Under the pieces are notes generated by a model, which ran no database searches, was not told the origin of the DNA, and worked only from the letters and a program-made list of their open reading frames with translations. A DNA stretch of 64,000 nucleotides, taken from Eupeodes corollae (lineage: Eukaryota > Arthropoda > Insecta > Diptera > Syrphidae). Below, one piece after another: positions 10,916 through 22,884 of this stretch. How positions within the stretch are numbered: the stretch's first letter is position 1; every line of letters begins with the position of its first letter. Location: contig NC_079147.1 in NCBI RefSeq assembly GCF_945859685.1, forward strand, positions 278,481,679 to 278,545,678, written 5' to 3'. The position numbers were made by a program, and so were the translations under genes.

Positions 10916-13900
10916 TTTTTTTGTTACTAAATTTGAAGTCACACATTTAGGCTCCTCAAGAACTTTTCTCCACAATACTGACTTTGATTTTCTGCCAGCA
11001 ATAAATTGACCTTCATATTTAAATCTGGTTTCTGTTAATAGTTTAATTTGTGCGCTGGTACAATATTCCTTGAAATTCATCAAATTAATTAATCTTTAAC
11101 CAATTTAGAATTTGAATAAATCGTTTTCATTGTCTTTTTCCGCCATTTTTGATCAAACCGCGTCGGCGTCAACAACTTATGAAGAAAATTCTTTATGCTT
11201 TTTTTGTTTATATTTGAGCATCAGTTTATCGAACTTTACAATAATGGACAATTGATATTTTAAGTGATGACAATTATTTGCATTTAGGAACGTACTACAG
11301 GAATGATCGCAAATCATCTCTGCAGTGATGCGTTTTTGAATCTACAAAGAGTCAGTATAAGATCTTGTTCAGAAAAAAAGTTATTGAAATCGGTTATTTA
11401 GTTCTTTCGAAATTTTTAATCCAAAATAACTGTTATATGAGGATACCTTTCTGAACACAACACAAACATATTTGTTTATATAAAAGAAGGTGTTTAAGGG
11501 GATACATTAGTTTATGCAACCCAACAACAAAAAAAAAAGAAACAATAAACACAATTTGTTTTAAGATACAATTTATTTTTGATTTGTTATGCTAATGATA
11601 CATGTTTACTTCGTGAAGGTCGGACGGCGATTGAAATGTGAATTTTAAAAATTGGATACTAAAAGAGACTCCACAATCCTACTGAATTGAGGAGTCTATA
11701 CCAAGAAAAGACTTTGATGACAAAATTAAAAGTGAATATGAAGCCAGCGATTGCGCTTCCCACAATAATTGCTGTTCTTAGATTCATTTCTTAGAATTGA
11801 ATCATAATGTTTTCTTTCAACCACTTATATTGTAGTAAAAAATGGAACAAATAGGAAATGCGATACAGAAATAATGATATGACACTTTGGAATGCCAATT
11901 TATCTTTTGTTTATAAATGATACTGAAAATGATACTGAACACAAAATGTGCTGAGTTGAATAAGAGAATAAAACAAATAAGTGTTTGAGTTAAATATGAT
12001 CTAAACGTATTGAGTTAAACAGAAGCCAAATTAAAAAAATAGAGGAAATAAGAAAATAATTTATAGGTTACCGTTTAAGAAAATTGGAATTCTTGATGCT
12101 TGACCAAAAATGTTTACTTTTGTTATTTTTAAACTTAAAATCTTAATTTTCAAATTTGAAGTCAAATGATGCTAATGGACTCCCTTTTTTAGACTTCTCT
12201 ACCATCACAATGTCATGTTTGATAAAAATCTCTCGTTCGAAATTTTTTACGAAAGGAAAATATGCTATATTTCGGAAGTAAAAAAATAAGTGGCGGAATT
12301 ATGCGTTAACCTTGGAACACCCTTAAAAAACAAAGGCCATGATTCAAAAAACTTATACATTTTTCAATTTTCTTTCTTTATTTCTGCTTTATAAAGCGTA
12401 AATAAAAACAAAAAATTAGAGCTTGCTAAATTTACAACAAAACTCTTTCCCTATGTTTATTCCTTTTTAATATTTTGAGACTTGATCTTTAAACCAAACC
12501 CTTACAAATACAAACATAAATGTATCTTATACTGATTCTTTTGTATCTCATAGCTTGTCTTACAAGTTCAAAGTCCTTATATTATAATTAAGTCAAAAAG
12601 TTTAAAATTGTTAGGTGCGCATTACCAAAAAAACATTATCCTTCGATACACAGTGTCAAAAGATATCCGAAAATGGTTTTTCTTTCTTTGTTTTCCAAAA
12701 GTATAATCTCGCTTACACAATTTGTGGTTTGGCTTTGTAATTTGATTCATATACACCTTTCTGGAAAATCAGATTACAATATTATAACACAAACCAACGA
12801 ACCATTTTGAATTTCAAATATTATCCTCTTCTATACCTTGCTTAAAATTTATTTATGTAAGGCTACGTGTACACCATCGCATTGTAAGCGCAATGTACAT
12901 CGACTTTATTTAAGTTGGTTTATTCAAAATAGTTTTTTGAGAAAAAAAAAACCTAAAAACAAAAAATCCTGGCTTCGCATAAATTTTACGTAAACTGCCA
13001 GGAAATCGTTGAAAACTACTTAGAGAAAGAAAAAATTCGTGGTTGCTTCTCGGAGAAATAAAATGCTATATAGGTTTTCATATATAAAGAAGTCTCAAAA
13101 CCTAGTAAATTGTATAAGGTACAAAAATTCATTTCATGCATACACAGCCCCACAAGCTTTGTTATTACCATCCAGTCAGCGCATCGCAGGGAAGAAAACT
13201 AAACAAAGGATACGAAAAAAAAATTAAATCTAAAATTCAAAAAGTTTTCGCTCTTCCCTCGCAACTTTTCCCCCACCAGCACCACATTATTTCTAGACAT
13301 ATAATTCTGGCCACAAAGTTGAAAATCGTAATAAGTAAAATTAACAAAAAAAAAATGAAATAAAGGAAAAATGAAAAAAAAAAATGAAGGAATCAGCTAA
13401 AGTAACGGCAACGGGCAACACAAGCAACTTAAACCGATTTCCGCCATCATCGTAACCATCTTTATCGTCCTTGTTCCCTTTAAAACATAACTTTGGACAC
13501 GGACATAGCGCACATAGTGAAGCGTGAACGTGATGTGAAAGTTCTCGCGAGTTTATAAACTGAGAATAATGAAAGCAAAGAAACACAAAAAAGAAATACA
13601 AGTCCAAACAAATCAGCTATCCCATCTATATCTTAAAAACATCAGGATGTTAAAAGTTTTGTTGTTTTTTAAAATAATGTTGCTATGAGGCATCATAAGA
13701 CCAAGTTATGGGTTCGTAATTTTTCTGGAAATTGTACGAAAAATGTTTTGATAGTTTACTATGCTATGCGCAATGTTTTTTAATGCGAAGCTAAGCTTAC
13801 TTTGAAAAACATTTGTTCATCGTAAATGCTGCAGAGGATTGTTGAGAGTTTTACTTTGGGGTAACCATAACTATTTCGTCATTCATGTAGATTAGTTGGA

Positions 13901-14922
13901 CGGAAAAAGAAGGAAGGAAGTCAAGTGAAATAGTGACTTAAGGGCATATAAACTTATTTTCTAGCCATCTTGGAGAAGAATGATAAATTATGGAATCAGA
14001 TCAAACAAATAGCTAATCTGTAAGAAGTATGTTCTTTCAAGGTTCGTACGTTTTTCCCGAGTTTTAAAACATTGTCAGGAGAAGACATTGCATGGATATT
14101 TTTTTTTAACTTTTAAAGCTTTTATTCTAATCAAAACAATTATATCAGAGTTATCAAAATTATGGTTTAATAAAGGCAGTTTGTTCAATATTGTAAGCAG
14201 AAGCAAGTTAAATTCTTGAAATATTTTTTTTTTAAAGCGGTACGGTTTGGAAGATTTTACATCTAAAAATTAAGACCTGAAAACTAGGACATTACACAAT
14301 AAATAAATAAAAACTCAAGCAAACAAATATACATATAAAAACAAAATAAATAAACAAAAAAGGCAACAATTAATAAATTAACATTTTAAAAAAAAATAAG
14401 TAAATAACTCGATTTATGTCAAGCTCAGATACCCAAACAGAAGTTCTCAAACCCGTGGCTAACAATAACAAAACAATAGTGAGGACAACTCATTTTCGAG
14501 TTCTTTTGCCAATCGTCTGGTCTTAATAAGATTTCAAGAAAAAATATTTTTCTAACATAATCAATATTTTTTTTTAACATAAACAAATGCGATCGATCGT
14601 AGCTTCGTTGAGATAGCTTCGCCTTCACAAATTAACATTTAAGAGTTTATTAAGATTATAATTACCACTACTTGTGTACGACAATAAAGTTTAATTCAAT
14701 AATCTTTTTTTAATTCACGTCAAACTTCAGTAGCGCGCTTTTGCCGACATATTTTTGATAAAATTGGTCAAAAAATTGGCTTCTCGATCAGATTTTATTG
14801 CATTAAGCTGTGGCGGCCATTTTTGTTAAATCCTTTTTTAAATTTAATGGCAAAATACTACTGGTGCGAGAATAATTTTTTTAATTAAAAGAATTTAACT
14901 TATAGAAATAGTAGGCACTGAA
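10916..14922. other. Rest of duplication copy 1, non-coding
   Basis: AT-rich sequence with no recognisable gene. The part from about 12880 to 14600 matches 38120-39960 very closely. The stretch 11500-12030 has no counterpart in copy 2. Short frames such as 13039-13227 plus and 13341-13607 minus are shared with copy 2 only because the DNA is; the peptides are low complexity and frames differ between copies by small indels, for example the minus frame runs on in copy 2. No promoter or RNA gene is seen. Confidence 0.5.
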
Positions 14923-15122
14923 NNNNNNNNNNNNNNNNNNNNNNNNNNNNNNNNNNNNNNNNNNNNNNNNNNNNNNNNNNNNNNNNNNNNNNNNNNNNNN
15001 NNNNNNNNNNNNNNNNNNNNNNNNNNNNNNNNNNNNNNNNNNNNNNNNNNNNNNNNNNNNNNNNNNNNNNNNNNNNNNNNNNNNNNNNNNNNNNNNNNNN
15101 NNNNNNNNNNNNNNNNNNNNNN
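14923..15122. other. Assembly gap, 200 N
   Basis: Exactly 200 unknown bases, a conventional scaffold spacer. It abuts the right end of duplication copy 1 on the left and a repeat R copy on the right, so the true boundary of the duplication is not visible and the join is unverified. Confidence 1.
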
Positions 15123-15888
15123 TTTTTTTTAGTCGTTAACAATTTTTTTCCAATTTTTGTAGCATTTTTAAAAATTTCTTATGTCTTATATAAACAAATA
15201 CAAATTGGATGAATGAAATTTATTTGAAATCAATGTTTTCTATTGTTGACGAGATATCGAGAACCGAATATCATTTTTTACCAAATTTTCATACTGTTTT
15301 TGTTTTGTAGATTTTAGTTTTTATGAAAAAGAGGACTATTGAATTTTTATCAAAAATACAATAATGTCGAAAACAATATTTTATGTGAGATAAAATAAGT
15401 TTGAAACCAATATTTTTAATTTTTGAAAAGACATTTGAGTCGAAAATCAATTTTTAGGAACTTTTAGAAATGCCAGATGTTAAAAACATTATTTTGCGTA
15501 GCACAAAATTGTTTTGGAGATGACATAATTTTTATTCGTAAAATTTTGAAGGTGACAATTTTTTTTCAGTTTTTTTGATTTAAAAAAAAAGCGTTAATTG
15601 ATTTTTTTTCACAAAATATATTTGTTTGTTATTACGTTACAAAATATTATATGAAATTTAATTCAAGTCGTTTTTTTGTTCGTGAGACATTTAGGGTTTA
15701 CCCAAATTTTTGCTTTTTCTTAAACTGCTATGGTAAAAAAAAACACCTAAGTAATTTTCCTGAGAGCTCTTTCTGCATCTTTTCAAAAATATTTTATTTC
15801 GACTCTAAGGACATTGAAACGTCGACAAAGATCAACATTTTCAATTTGACAAATCGGAACCATCACAATAACTTCCTATGGGAAGTTA
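15123..15888 (+). repeat. Repeat R copy (plus), left end in the gap
   Basis: It contains AT-rich subrepeats (gagatatcgagaaccgaat at about 15249; ttgtaagtatcaaatt-like variants) and ends with ttgacaaatcggaacc followed by aacttcctatgggaagtt at about 15870-15887, an almost perfect palindrome and the best preserved example of this terminus. The left end is lost in the gap. Confidence 0.75.
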
Positions 15889-16564
15889 AAAATGAATTGC
15901 TTAAAGCATTATAAAAACGTAATACAAATCGAGAGTTTTAAATTGAAAAACATTCTCAATATATACTTAGGTTGCTTTTAGAAAATATAGATATTACTGT
16001 CAACACTTGGCTTAACTGAGTTTTCTGTAGGAATTGTCAATTAGTATAAATTTGGCTTCAAATTCCTGACAGTTGTGAAAAATACTGGACAACAGTTCAT
16101 TGTGATATCAATTTGTTTATAAAACGAAAAGATGACAACTGTCAGGTATTTTCCTTCGATACTACAAAATTATCAAATTGTTCATGGAACGGATTTTGAC
16201 CCTTGTCAAGTTTAAAATTAATAAATTATCATCCGTTGCAATTGTCAATATTTATAAAATAAGCCCCTGATTTATTAGTGGGATCTTTTAAAACTTGTTC
16301 ATGAGGAATCTGAAATATTTGAGATTGAAGTTGGCAGTTTCTCATTGTCTCGGAAATGACTAGCATTAGTATGAAAAATTATTAAAATATTTTGGTAAGA
16401 CTAACTATTCCTTCACGTTGAACAGATTTAGAGGAATTTGGAATTTATATCTTTCCTCGTTCTAAAGGAATTTGGAAATTAAATTTTAACAATTTTCAGT
16501 AGTATTTTTTTAGATTTTAAGTTCATGTTAACAAATGTTCTACATTTTTTCAAAAAGTGTACTA
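15889..16564. other. Unassigned AT-rich sequence
   Basis: No gene, repeat end or RNA feature recognised. It contains scattered caacagttc- and ctgtcag-like words that do not form a clear repeat. Confidence 0.4.
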
Positions 16565-17270
16565 TATAGACGTCAAAAACATAATTCTTTGTAGTACTCA
16601 AAATTTTGTAAAGATAAACCATATTTTGTTTGTAAAATATTACACTGACAACAATTTTTTTTAATTTTCTAAATAGACTCGTACATAGCCCTTATTTTTG
16701 CATGTTTTTGAGATATGGTTAACGGAAAAATTTTTGCTGATTACGGACGTACGAATAAACGTGAGAATTAAAATTCTAGGTACCTTAGCACCCAAAAGAT
16801 ATGCCAAAATGGTAGTACTTGTCTTCAACACTCTTATGCCTCATCTTGTCTTGGCCTCTTTAAAGTCTATTTTCGGTACCGTACTTTTAAAAAGAGTTCG
16901 AGACGGTGTGGACCATGACGAAACATTTTAAACCGATATTTAAATAGTATAGATGTCAAAAACATTATTTTTGGCAGTACTCAAATTTTTGTAAAGGTAA
17001 ACTATTTTTTTTGTAAAATATTACACTGACAATAATTTTTTTTAATTTTCTGCATATACTCGTACATAGTCCTTATTTTTGCATGTTTATGAGATATGCG
17101 GTTAACGGAAAAATTGTTGCTGATTACGGACGTACGAATAAACCCGATAATTAAGATTCTAGGTACCTTACAACCCAAAAAATATGCCAAAATGGTAATA
17201 TTTGTCTTCAACACTCTTATGCCTCATCTTGTCTTGGTCTTTTTAAAGTCAATTTTCGGTACCGTACTTT
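16565..17270. repeat. Tandem duplication, 383 bp period
   Basis: The unit starting tataga(c/t)gtcaaaaac at 16565 recurs at 16948. The two copies match closely over about 320 bp, ending in the shared ttttcggtaccgtactt at about 16877 and 17254. They differ at scattered positions (for example gacgtc/gatgtc), so the duplication is not very recent. The second copy abuts an RT fragment at 17271. No coding potential is evident. Confidence 0.88.
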
Positions 17271-17530
17271 GAAGCAGTTTGCTTTATGACGTTGGTGCTG
17301 CTGCAAAATAATTCCATAAAATCCTGCTGATTTGTTGTTCTTAAGTGCTTGAATTGCGGCAATGATCTCATCCTTACTAGGAGTTGCGGTGCGGATTCGG
17401 GGATAAGCTTGTTCTGGTGGTTCAGAAAGCATCGGCTGCAATTTTATTGCGAGTGTGTGAAAAGTGTTCTTTTAACTTTCTGACTTGTTCATCTACCAAA
17501 CTTACAATATTCAACTTGTTTCATAAATAA
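17271..17530 (-). pseudogene. Non-LTR RT N-terminal fragment
   Basis: On the minus strand the frame contains TPSKDEIIAAIQALKNNKSA followed by G-F-x-G-I, the block just before RT motif 1 in many APE-type non-LTR retrotransposons. The same DNA (17275-17505) recurs at 20331-20555 with a few differences, so both derive from one element family. Frame is lost after the GI residues. Confidence 0.75.
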
Positions 17531-17733
17531 CAAATGAGTAACTTGGATCCTGATAGAATGGAGGAGTCTATTAAATATCCGACATGAGGAAACATTATAA
17601 AAATTTCAAAATGCAATTGTTCGATATACCGGTATAGAAACTTGGTTTAAAAAATTTTCACGTAAAATATAATTATCAATTTTTCTAAAATTAAGATAAC
17701 CTGCTCTCTTAAAAAACATTTTCAGAACTTTAT

Positions 17734-17747
17734 AACAATACATTAGT
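17734..17747. repeat. TSD of the Penelope-like element, left copy
   Basis: aacaatacattagt occurs here and at 19036-19049, bracketing 17748-19035. The 14 bp exact match, with the CR1-like reading frame continuing across it, marks the insertion. Confidence 0.9.
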
Positions 17748-17756
17748 ATTGCTGAT

Positions 17757-18749
17757 TTGGTAATGGACCATTTACTTGACGAATGCTTAACTGGATGTAA
17801 TGCAAAGCCAAATTTTATAGTGAAATATGTTGATGACATATTTGCGGTTATGGACAAATATAAAGTCGCAGACTTATTATTGATCCTGAACGGATTCCAC
17901 TCCAAACTACAGTTCACTGTTGAAAACGAAAACAACAGTTCTATATCGTTCCTTGATGTCAAAATCCACCGTATGGACACTCAATTGTCATTTGATTGGT
18001 TTCAAAAACCAACAGCATCAGGACGTTTGATCAACTTCCGGTCCAACCAAGCCAGACACATAATCTTCAACACAGCTTCCAATTTAATTAACAAAGTTTT
18101 TACGTTAAGTGACGTAAGATTCCACCATTCAAATACCATCAAAGTGACCAAAATTTTAAGCGACAACGGTTTCCCGCCAGAAATTATTCGTGGCTTAATT
18201 TTACAACAACAATGCAGACGCGCTAAACAACAAAGTGAGGATAACAACAAAGGATACTTCAAAAGCATTGTTTACGTTCCAAAACTGGCTGAGAGTTTTA
18301 AGCAAGTTGTCACCAAAAACATCCAAGATGTCCGATTGGCTTTTAAATCTAACCAGACAATTAGACACCTTTTCACCAAACTAAAGACCAAAATAGACAG
18401 AGATAAACGCACTGATGTGATTTATAAAATAAACTGCAAAGGTAAACCTGACGAAACATGTAACCTTTGCTACATCGGAACCACCAAACAATTCTTGCGC
18501 CAAAGATTGTCCAACCACAAATCTGACATCAAAAACAATAACCTGGCTAAAACCGCATTGGCGGCCCATTCAATAGACAAAGGTCATTCTCCGGATTTCG
18601 ATTGTGTTAAAGTTCTTCAAACGGAAAAACATACTTCCAAGCGATATACACTCGAAACGCTCCATATCCTGAACAACAAAAACAATATGAATCGCAAGCA
18701 AGACACACAGAGTATATCATCTGTATATTGCTCACTTGTTTCCTCATAA
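17757..18749 (+). CDS. Penelope-like RT plus GIY-YIG endonuclease, truncated
   Basis: The 330-residue open frame begins inside the RT palm. The catalytic box is KYVDDIFAVMD (YVDD at residues 24-27), followed by SISFLDVKI and KPTASGR, both typical of Penelope-like RTs. The C-terminal part is the GIY-YIG nuclease: VIYKINC near residue 220, CNLCYIG (YIG at 239-241), LRQRLSNHKSDI, and a Glu in LETLHIL (about residue 300) as the likely metal ligand. The linker Cys pattern CNLC is also typical. The frame is intact from 17757 to its stop, so the copy is fairly young, but it lacks the RT fingers and cannot act alone. The first Met is an accident of truncation, not a real start. Confidence 0.93.
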   Translation: MVMDHLLDECLTGCNAKPNFIVKYVDDIFAVMDKYKVADLLLILNGFHSKLQFTVENENNSSISFLDVKIHRMDTQLSFDWFQKPTASGRLINFRSNQARHIIFNTASNLINKVFTLSDVRFHHSNTIKVTKILSDNGFPPEIIRGLILQQQCRRAKQQSEDNNKGYFKSIVYVPKLAESFKQVVTKNIQDVRLAFKSNQTIRHLFTKLKTKIDRDKRTDVIYKINCKGKPDETCNLCYIGTTKQFLRQRLSNHKSDIKNNNLAKTALAAHSIDKGHSPDFDCVKVLQTEKHTSKRYTLETLHILNNKNNMNRKQDTQSISSVYCSLVSS

Positions 18750-18908
18750 GAGTTTTTTCTTAGTTTTTTTGTAGTTATAGACTGAACTTCTTAATTAGAA
18801 GTGTTTTTTTACATTGTTTTAAAATTTAATTGTTAAATTGTAAGTTTTTTCTTATTCTTGTTGTCCACAATATTGTACTATGTGTTTTATATTTCATGTT
18901 TAATAAAG

Positions 18909-18950
18909 TTCCCCTGAGGAAGGCAGCAACCCCTGCCGAAACGTCGGGAA
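18909..18950 (+). ncRNA. Hammerhead ribozyme-like motif of Penelope-like element
   Basis: The order is ttccc, ctgagga, stem ggcag/ctgcc (18922-18926 with 18933-18937), gaaa, cgtc, gggaa. This matches a minimal type I hammerhead: stem I is ttccc with gggaa, stem II is the 5 bp hairpin, and stem III is almost absent. Core CUGANGA and GAAA are both present, with one extra A at 18921 before stem II. Hammerheads of this minimal kind are known from Penelope-like elements. Activity is untested. Confidence 0.72.
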
Positions 18951-19035
18951 AAGTTAATGTAACAACCTTGTTTCATTGCCACGATCAAAGTGACCAAAAA
19001 AGCCAAAGGAAAACCTAATTTTTCCTATACACATA

Positions 19036-19049
19036 AACAATACATTAGT
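19036..19049. repeat. TSD of the Penelope-like element, right copy
   Basis: Exact 14 bp match to 17734-17747 (aacaatacattagt). Confidence 0.9.
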
Positions 19050-19975
19050 CTCACTGAAAGAATTTTCAAATCTCTAAATAGTGGAAAACTAGAGTATAGG
19101 CTAGGCTTATCACATATTTTCTTCAGAACACTTTTTTGCAAAACTAATAAAGGTTGTATTTTGTTATAATATGAACCTCCACAACAAGAAATTCCATATT
19201 TTAGTTTCAAATGAAAAATGCCATAATAAATTTTAAGTAGCAGTTTGGAAGAGCAAACTTTACACAAAAAGAACAAGTTTCTAAGAGTGCACCGAAAATA
19301 TTGTCTAAGATTCTCTGTTTGGTTACAAAAACGCATTCTTGAATCGATTATTAATCCCAAATACTTGAATTCATTAACTGTTTCTAATTTAAAGCATTTA
19401 TCACTATAGCTCATGGAATCCGAAAACTATGAGAGTCACCATAGGATTACAGGTGCAGTTAAAAAACTTAAATTTTGGACACTCAGTAGCATGGAAAAAG
19501 AGATCAGAATCAACAATCTTTTGGCCAGACAAACTGAGAAACATTGTCTTGATTTTGGAACTAATTATCAATTTGTGCTCTGCAAACGAGATTCTTAACT
19601 AGCTGATATTCCAATTTATATCCGGTATAAGATTCAGACAACTATCTGTACTATACGAAAAACCAACATCATATCCAAAGGCTGTCAGAGAACCCTTAAA
19701 AGGGAAATTGAATAATGAATTAATGTATACCAAAAAAAATATTGATCCTTAAACCGAACCTTGTGGAACTCCCAAATCGAATGTCTTTATATCACTCCTA
19801 ATACCATTAAATTTCACTCTTTGGGCTCTTTAATTTAAATAAGATCTTAACCAATCACTAGTAAATCCTAGAAACCCATCACTTTCAAGTTTGCTAATCA
19901 AAATTTCGTAACTAACCATGATAAGTTATCAATAATGACACTTGGATCTATCATTTCGTTACTTTCATAATGCCT

Positions 19976-20760
19976 CTCCTCTGCAAGCTAGCCAGATATA
20001 CTACCTGTTAACGCTATCAAAGGCCTTCTCGTAGTCGATGAACAACAGCTGTAGTGGTGCTTGATGTTCAATGCACTGCTCAATAATGTTCCGCAGGGTG
20101 TTGATATGATCAATACAAGAGGATCCAGTGCGGAATTCTGCTTGTTCGGCATCGAGTGTGGTCTCAAAGTGTTCCCTGATGCGGTTCAGTATGATTTTTT
20201 CTACTATTTTGGCAACGGCAGATAGAACTTAAACTCCTTACGCATTTTTTAAGATCGCTTGACGATAATTCCCTTCTTTCACTCATCGGGGAAGCTCTCG
20301 GTGGTCCAGGCTTCTTTTATGAGCGGATTATGCAGTTTGCTTTATGACGTTGGTGCTGCTTGCAAAATAATTCCATAAAATTCTGCTGATTTGTTGTTCT
20401 AAAGTGCTTTAATTGCGGCAACGATCTCATCTTTACTAGGAGGTGCTGTGCGGATTACCTTGTTCTGGTGGTTCAGAAAGCATCGGCTGCAATTTTATTG
20501 CGATTGCGTGAAGAGTGTTCTTTTCACTTTCTGACTTGTTCATCCACCAAACTTAGAAAAATACAGTGTACTTCTTTCACCAGGTGTTGCTTTAAGCTGT
20601 TTGCACAGGTTGGTGTCAATGCGTTGATGTAGTTACGGTTGTCACGGCGCACACTGCGGAGAAGTTCTTCGTGTTACGAGGATTCTAGCTCATTTCATTC
20701 TTCCCCTTGTGCAACAGTTATACGAGCCCTTAACTGTTTGCTTTCGTTGATACTTGCACA
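19976..20760 (-). pseudogene. Non-LTR RT fragment (FIDYEKAFD type)
   Basis: In the minus orientation the sequence around 20020-20050 encodes LLFIDYEKAFDSVN, RT motif A with its catalytic Asp, preceded by an AEFRTGSSCIDHI-like segment (about 20130), both characteristic of APE-type non-LTR RTs. Further upstream lies the KDEIVAAIKAL block homologous to 17271-17530. Stops and frameshifts are frequent. Motif C (YADD) is not found; the fragment ends where the CR1-like element begins. Confidence 0.78.
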
Positions 20761-20839
20761 AGATTCTTTTAAGTTTCATACGTAACTAATTTTTATACAA
20801 CTAGTTTGTATTTAATTGATATTTCTCCAGAAAAATCTT

Positions 20840-20935
20840 ATGATTTAAAAGTTTAAAAATGTCAAAATTTTTAATTCTACAAATCTGCCCTATTACAATA
20901 ACTTTCTATGGGAAGTTAAAAATTTCTGATTTAAA
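20840..20935 (+). repeat. Solo terminus of repeat R
   Basis: Only the family end is present: aaaatgtcaaaatttttaa, caaatctgccct-attac, aataactttctatgggaagtt. It is a ~95 bp piece with no internal subrepeats. Confidence 0.6.
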
Positions 20936-22884
20936 AGTTTTAAAGTCGCAATTAAAATGAAAAAAAATCGTCGATTCATAAGTCCTGTTACCAAATTGTA
21001 TGAGGATCTAGGATTCAAAAAAAGATTGGTGGTTTTAAAACACAGCTTTGCAACAATTAGAAAGACGTACCCATGTTCTTAATCCACGAAGCAAATAAAT
21101 TGTTTTACTAATGCATATGTTGTGGTCTTCGGGAATACTTTTAAGATGCCTCTTGTTTATTGACCGCAATATATAGAAACATTAATATTGTATCTTAACT
21201 GACGAAAATGAATCAGTAAGTATAACTACGATGTTCCTAAAATATTTGTATGCTTGTAGGAAAGTTAAAGTGTAAGATGTGCATGTGTAAAGATTCAATT
21301 GAAGGATAAAGATGAAGTCTACAGTTCCACAATAGATCCTAGTCAATTGTTCCACAAATTAAGTGTGGACCCAGAATCGCAGACCCTTAAGCATCCTAAG
21401 AAGTTTCTCTCTAATTTTTCCCCCAAAGTTTTTTGCATTGTTTTAAAAGCTTCTTATAAACTATTTGTTGTTTTTATGGAATACAAATTTTTGTTCTCGT
21501 ATAAAAGTTATGGATTGTTTATTTTCAATGTTTGGGAAAAGAATTTCTTAGCTATATTAATTACATTAGTTCACGGAAAATGACATGTAACTTATTAGAA
21601 TTGGGTAAGCGTAACTCTTTGGATAACTTATTCGGAGTAACTTACGTTGCCAACACTTGTTACAAGAGACCAAGACTGAACTGATACCGATGCAGAACAG
21701 AAATATTTCAATTTTGACTAAAATTTAATGATATCAGCACGCAAATAACACGGAATGTACACATATTTGGCACAAACAAAGAATTACTTCTATTTTCTAC
21801 TCTTTGCGTTTTTTTTGTATACAAGGTTTAAACTTTTTACGTCTCCATAAGGAACTACGTATGTACATGCAAACAAAAATTAATGTCGGTATAAATCATA
21901 ACTTTTTCAAGCTAAAATAATTAACTTATTTCAAACTACTATCGATTTTTAAACAGTTAATTTCCATTTATTTCAAGGTCCATAATATAAGTTCACTTTA
22001 TTGAATTAAACTTTCAGTAATATGCATTTTTCAATTACCTCATTTTACCCAGAATATGCCCCAATTAAATTATTCACAACAACAACAAAAATACTTCATA
22101 ACCTCTTATCGCGTATATAAACATAAAATATCAACCTCCGATTTTCAAGTACGAGCTCTCCCACCAACATAAAATTGTATATACTTTATTTTTTATTTAA
22201 AAAAAAAAGAACAATTTTTATTGAAGGAAACCATTTGAGGTTTTTGAAGTCATCCCATAATCATAAATCATCCTTGGCCGCAGAGAAGCCAAAATTCTCT
22301 CAAAAAAAAAAACAAGACAGCAGCAAGTCATTCTTCAGTTTCAATCCGTTGATGGTACCTATTCTACCCTGTGTATAGATACATAGGGTGTTGGTTGTTG
22401 GCTTTGGCTGGGAACGTCAAGTCGTCGAGGACGACGACGCTAAGGGTTGTTTTCCATCAGGGATATGGAAATTGGTGAAAGGCAGATGATGCAAAGAATG
22501 TACCGCTAAGAAGAAATTTATAGAGTTTGCCTTTTTTTTATATATATTTCCCGTTTTTCTTTTTTCTAAGTAATATTATCAAAAAAAAATAATGTACAAA
22601 AGGAAAACAAAAAAGTTCACCAAAGATTATAATACCAATAGCTATAGCTATGTATAGTATAGAGGAACATACATACATATATATTTCTTTTTCATTTTAT
22701 ATCCCTTTTTTAGTACGTTTTCATTTTTCATCATCATTCTAAGGATCTAATGCAAAATTCCACATTGAATTAAAGTGAGTTTGAAAAAAAATGATTACAT
22801 TTGTCGTAGGAAACATGTCAACAGTGGGACTGAGAAACTATAAAAATAGACGCAAAATCATTATTTCAAAATCGGTACATAAAT
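20936..22884. other. Unassigned AT-rich sequence
   Basis: No gene could be supported. Short frames (21299-21583, 22175-22378) are lysine/phenylalanine rich and look like chance. The words aaggataaagatgaagtcta at 21301 resemble the end of an RTE C-terminus, but nothing around them continues the match. A gacgacgacgc run is at about 22428-22440. Confidence 0.4.

Larger units (their letters stand above)
1917..14922. repeat. Large duplication, copy 1 (partner 29722-40218)
   Basis: Sequence from about 1917 up to the assembly gap aligns in the same order and orientation with 29722-40218. The offset drifts from about 27.9 kb to 25.3 kb because of indels. Copy 1 alone has a 522 bp retroelement tail (3113-3634), the RTE-like element (8588-10560), about 500 bp at 11500-12030, and three hairpins. 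Copy 2 alone has a SINE (37283-37540) and extra repeat R subunits. Identity is uneven by eye: 5600-7100 and 12880-14600 are nearly identical to their partners, whereas 1917-2990 is clearly more diverged. The right end is hidden by the gap; the last shared bases are aggcact near 14913-14919. Confidence 0.9.
17748..19035 (+). mobile_element. Penelope-like retroelement, 5'-truncated
   Basis: This holds the last third of a Penelope-like open reading frame (17757-18749), a 3' non-coding region with a hammerhead-like motif (18909-18950), and is bounded by exact 14 bp TSDs. The 5' end is missing: the reading frame enters in the middle of the RT palm. Insertion was into the CR1-like element on the opposite strand. 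Confidence 0.92.
17590..19970 (-). mobile_element. CR1-like non-LTR element, split by a Penelope-like insertion
   Basis: Two minus-strand parts belong together. The upstream part (19970-19036) has the GVPQGSV block at about 19765 (ggaactccc in antisense), then NEFKYLGLIIDSRM and a C-terminal domain with YGISCCGGS and KKICDKPSLYSS. The downstream part (17747-17606) continues the same domain as LRENFLNQVSIPVYRTIAF to the stop. The Penelope-like element at 17748-19035 sits exactly between them, with a 14 bp duplication. The copy is 5'-truncated and damaged upstream of 19600; catalytic residues are not all visible. Confidence 0.8.

Noticed and set aside
13341..13607. Small frame shared with 38512-38892.
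   Set aside because: Small indels change its C-terminal extent between copies (88 versus 126 residues), which is unlike a selected coding region.
21299..21360. RTE C-terminal fragment (KDEVYS-like).
   Set aside because: Only about seven residues match and the flanking sequence does not continue the homology.
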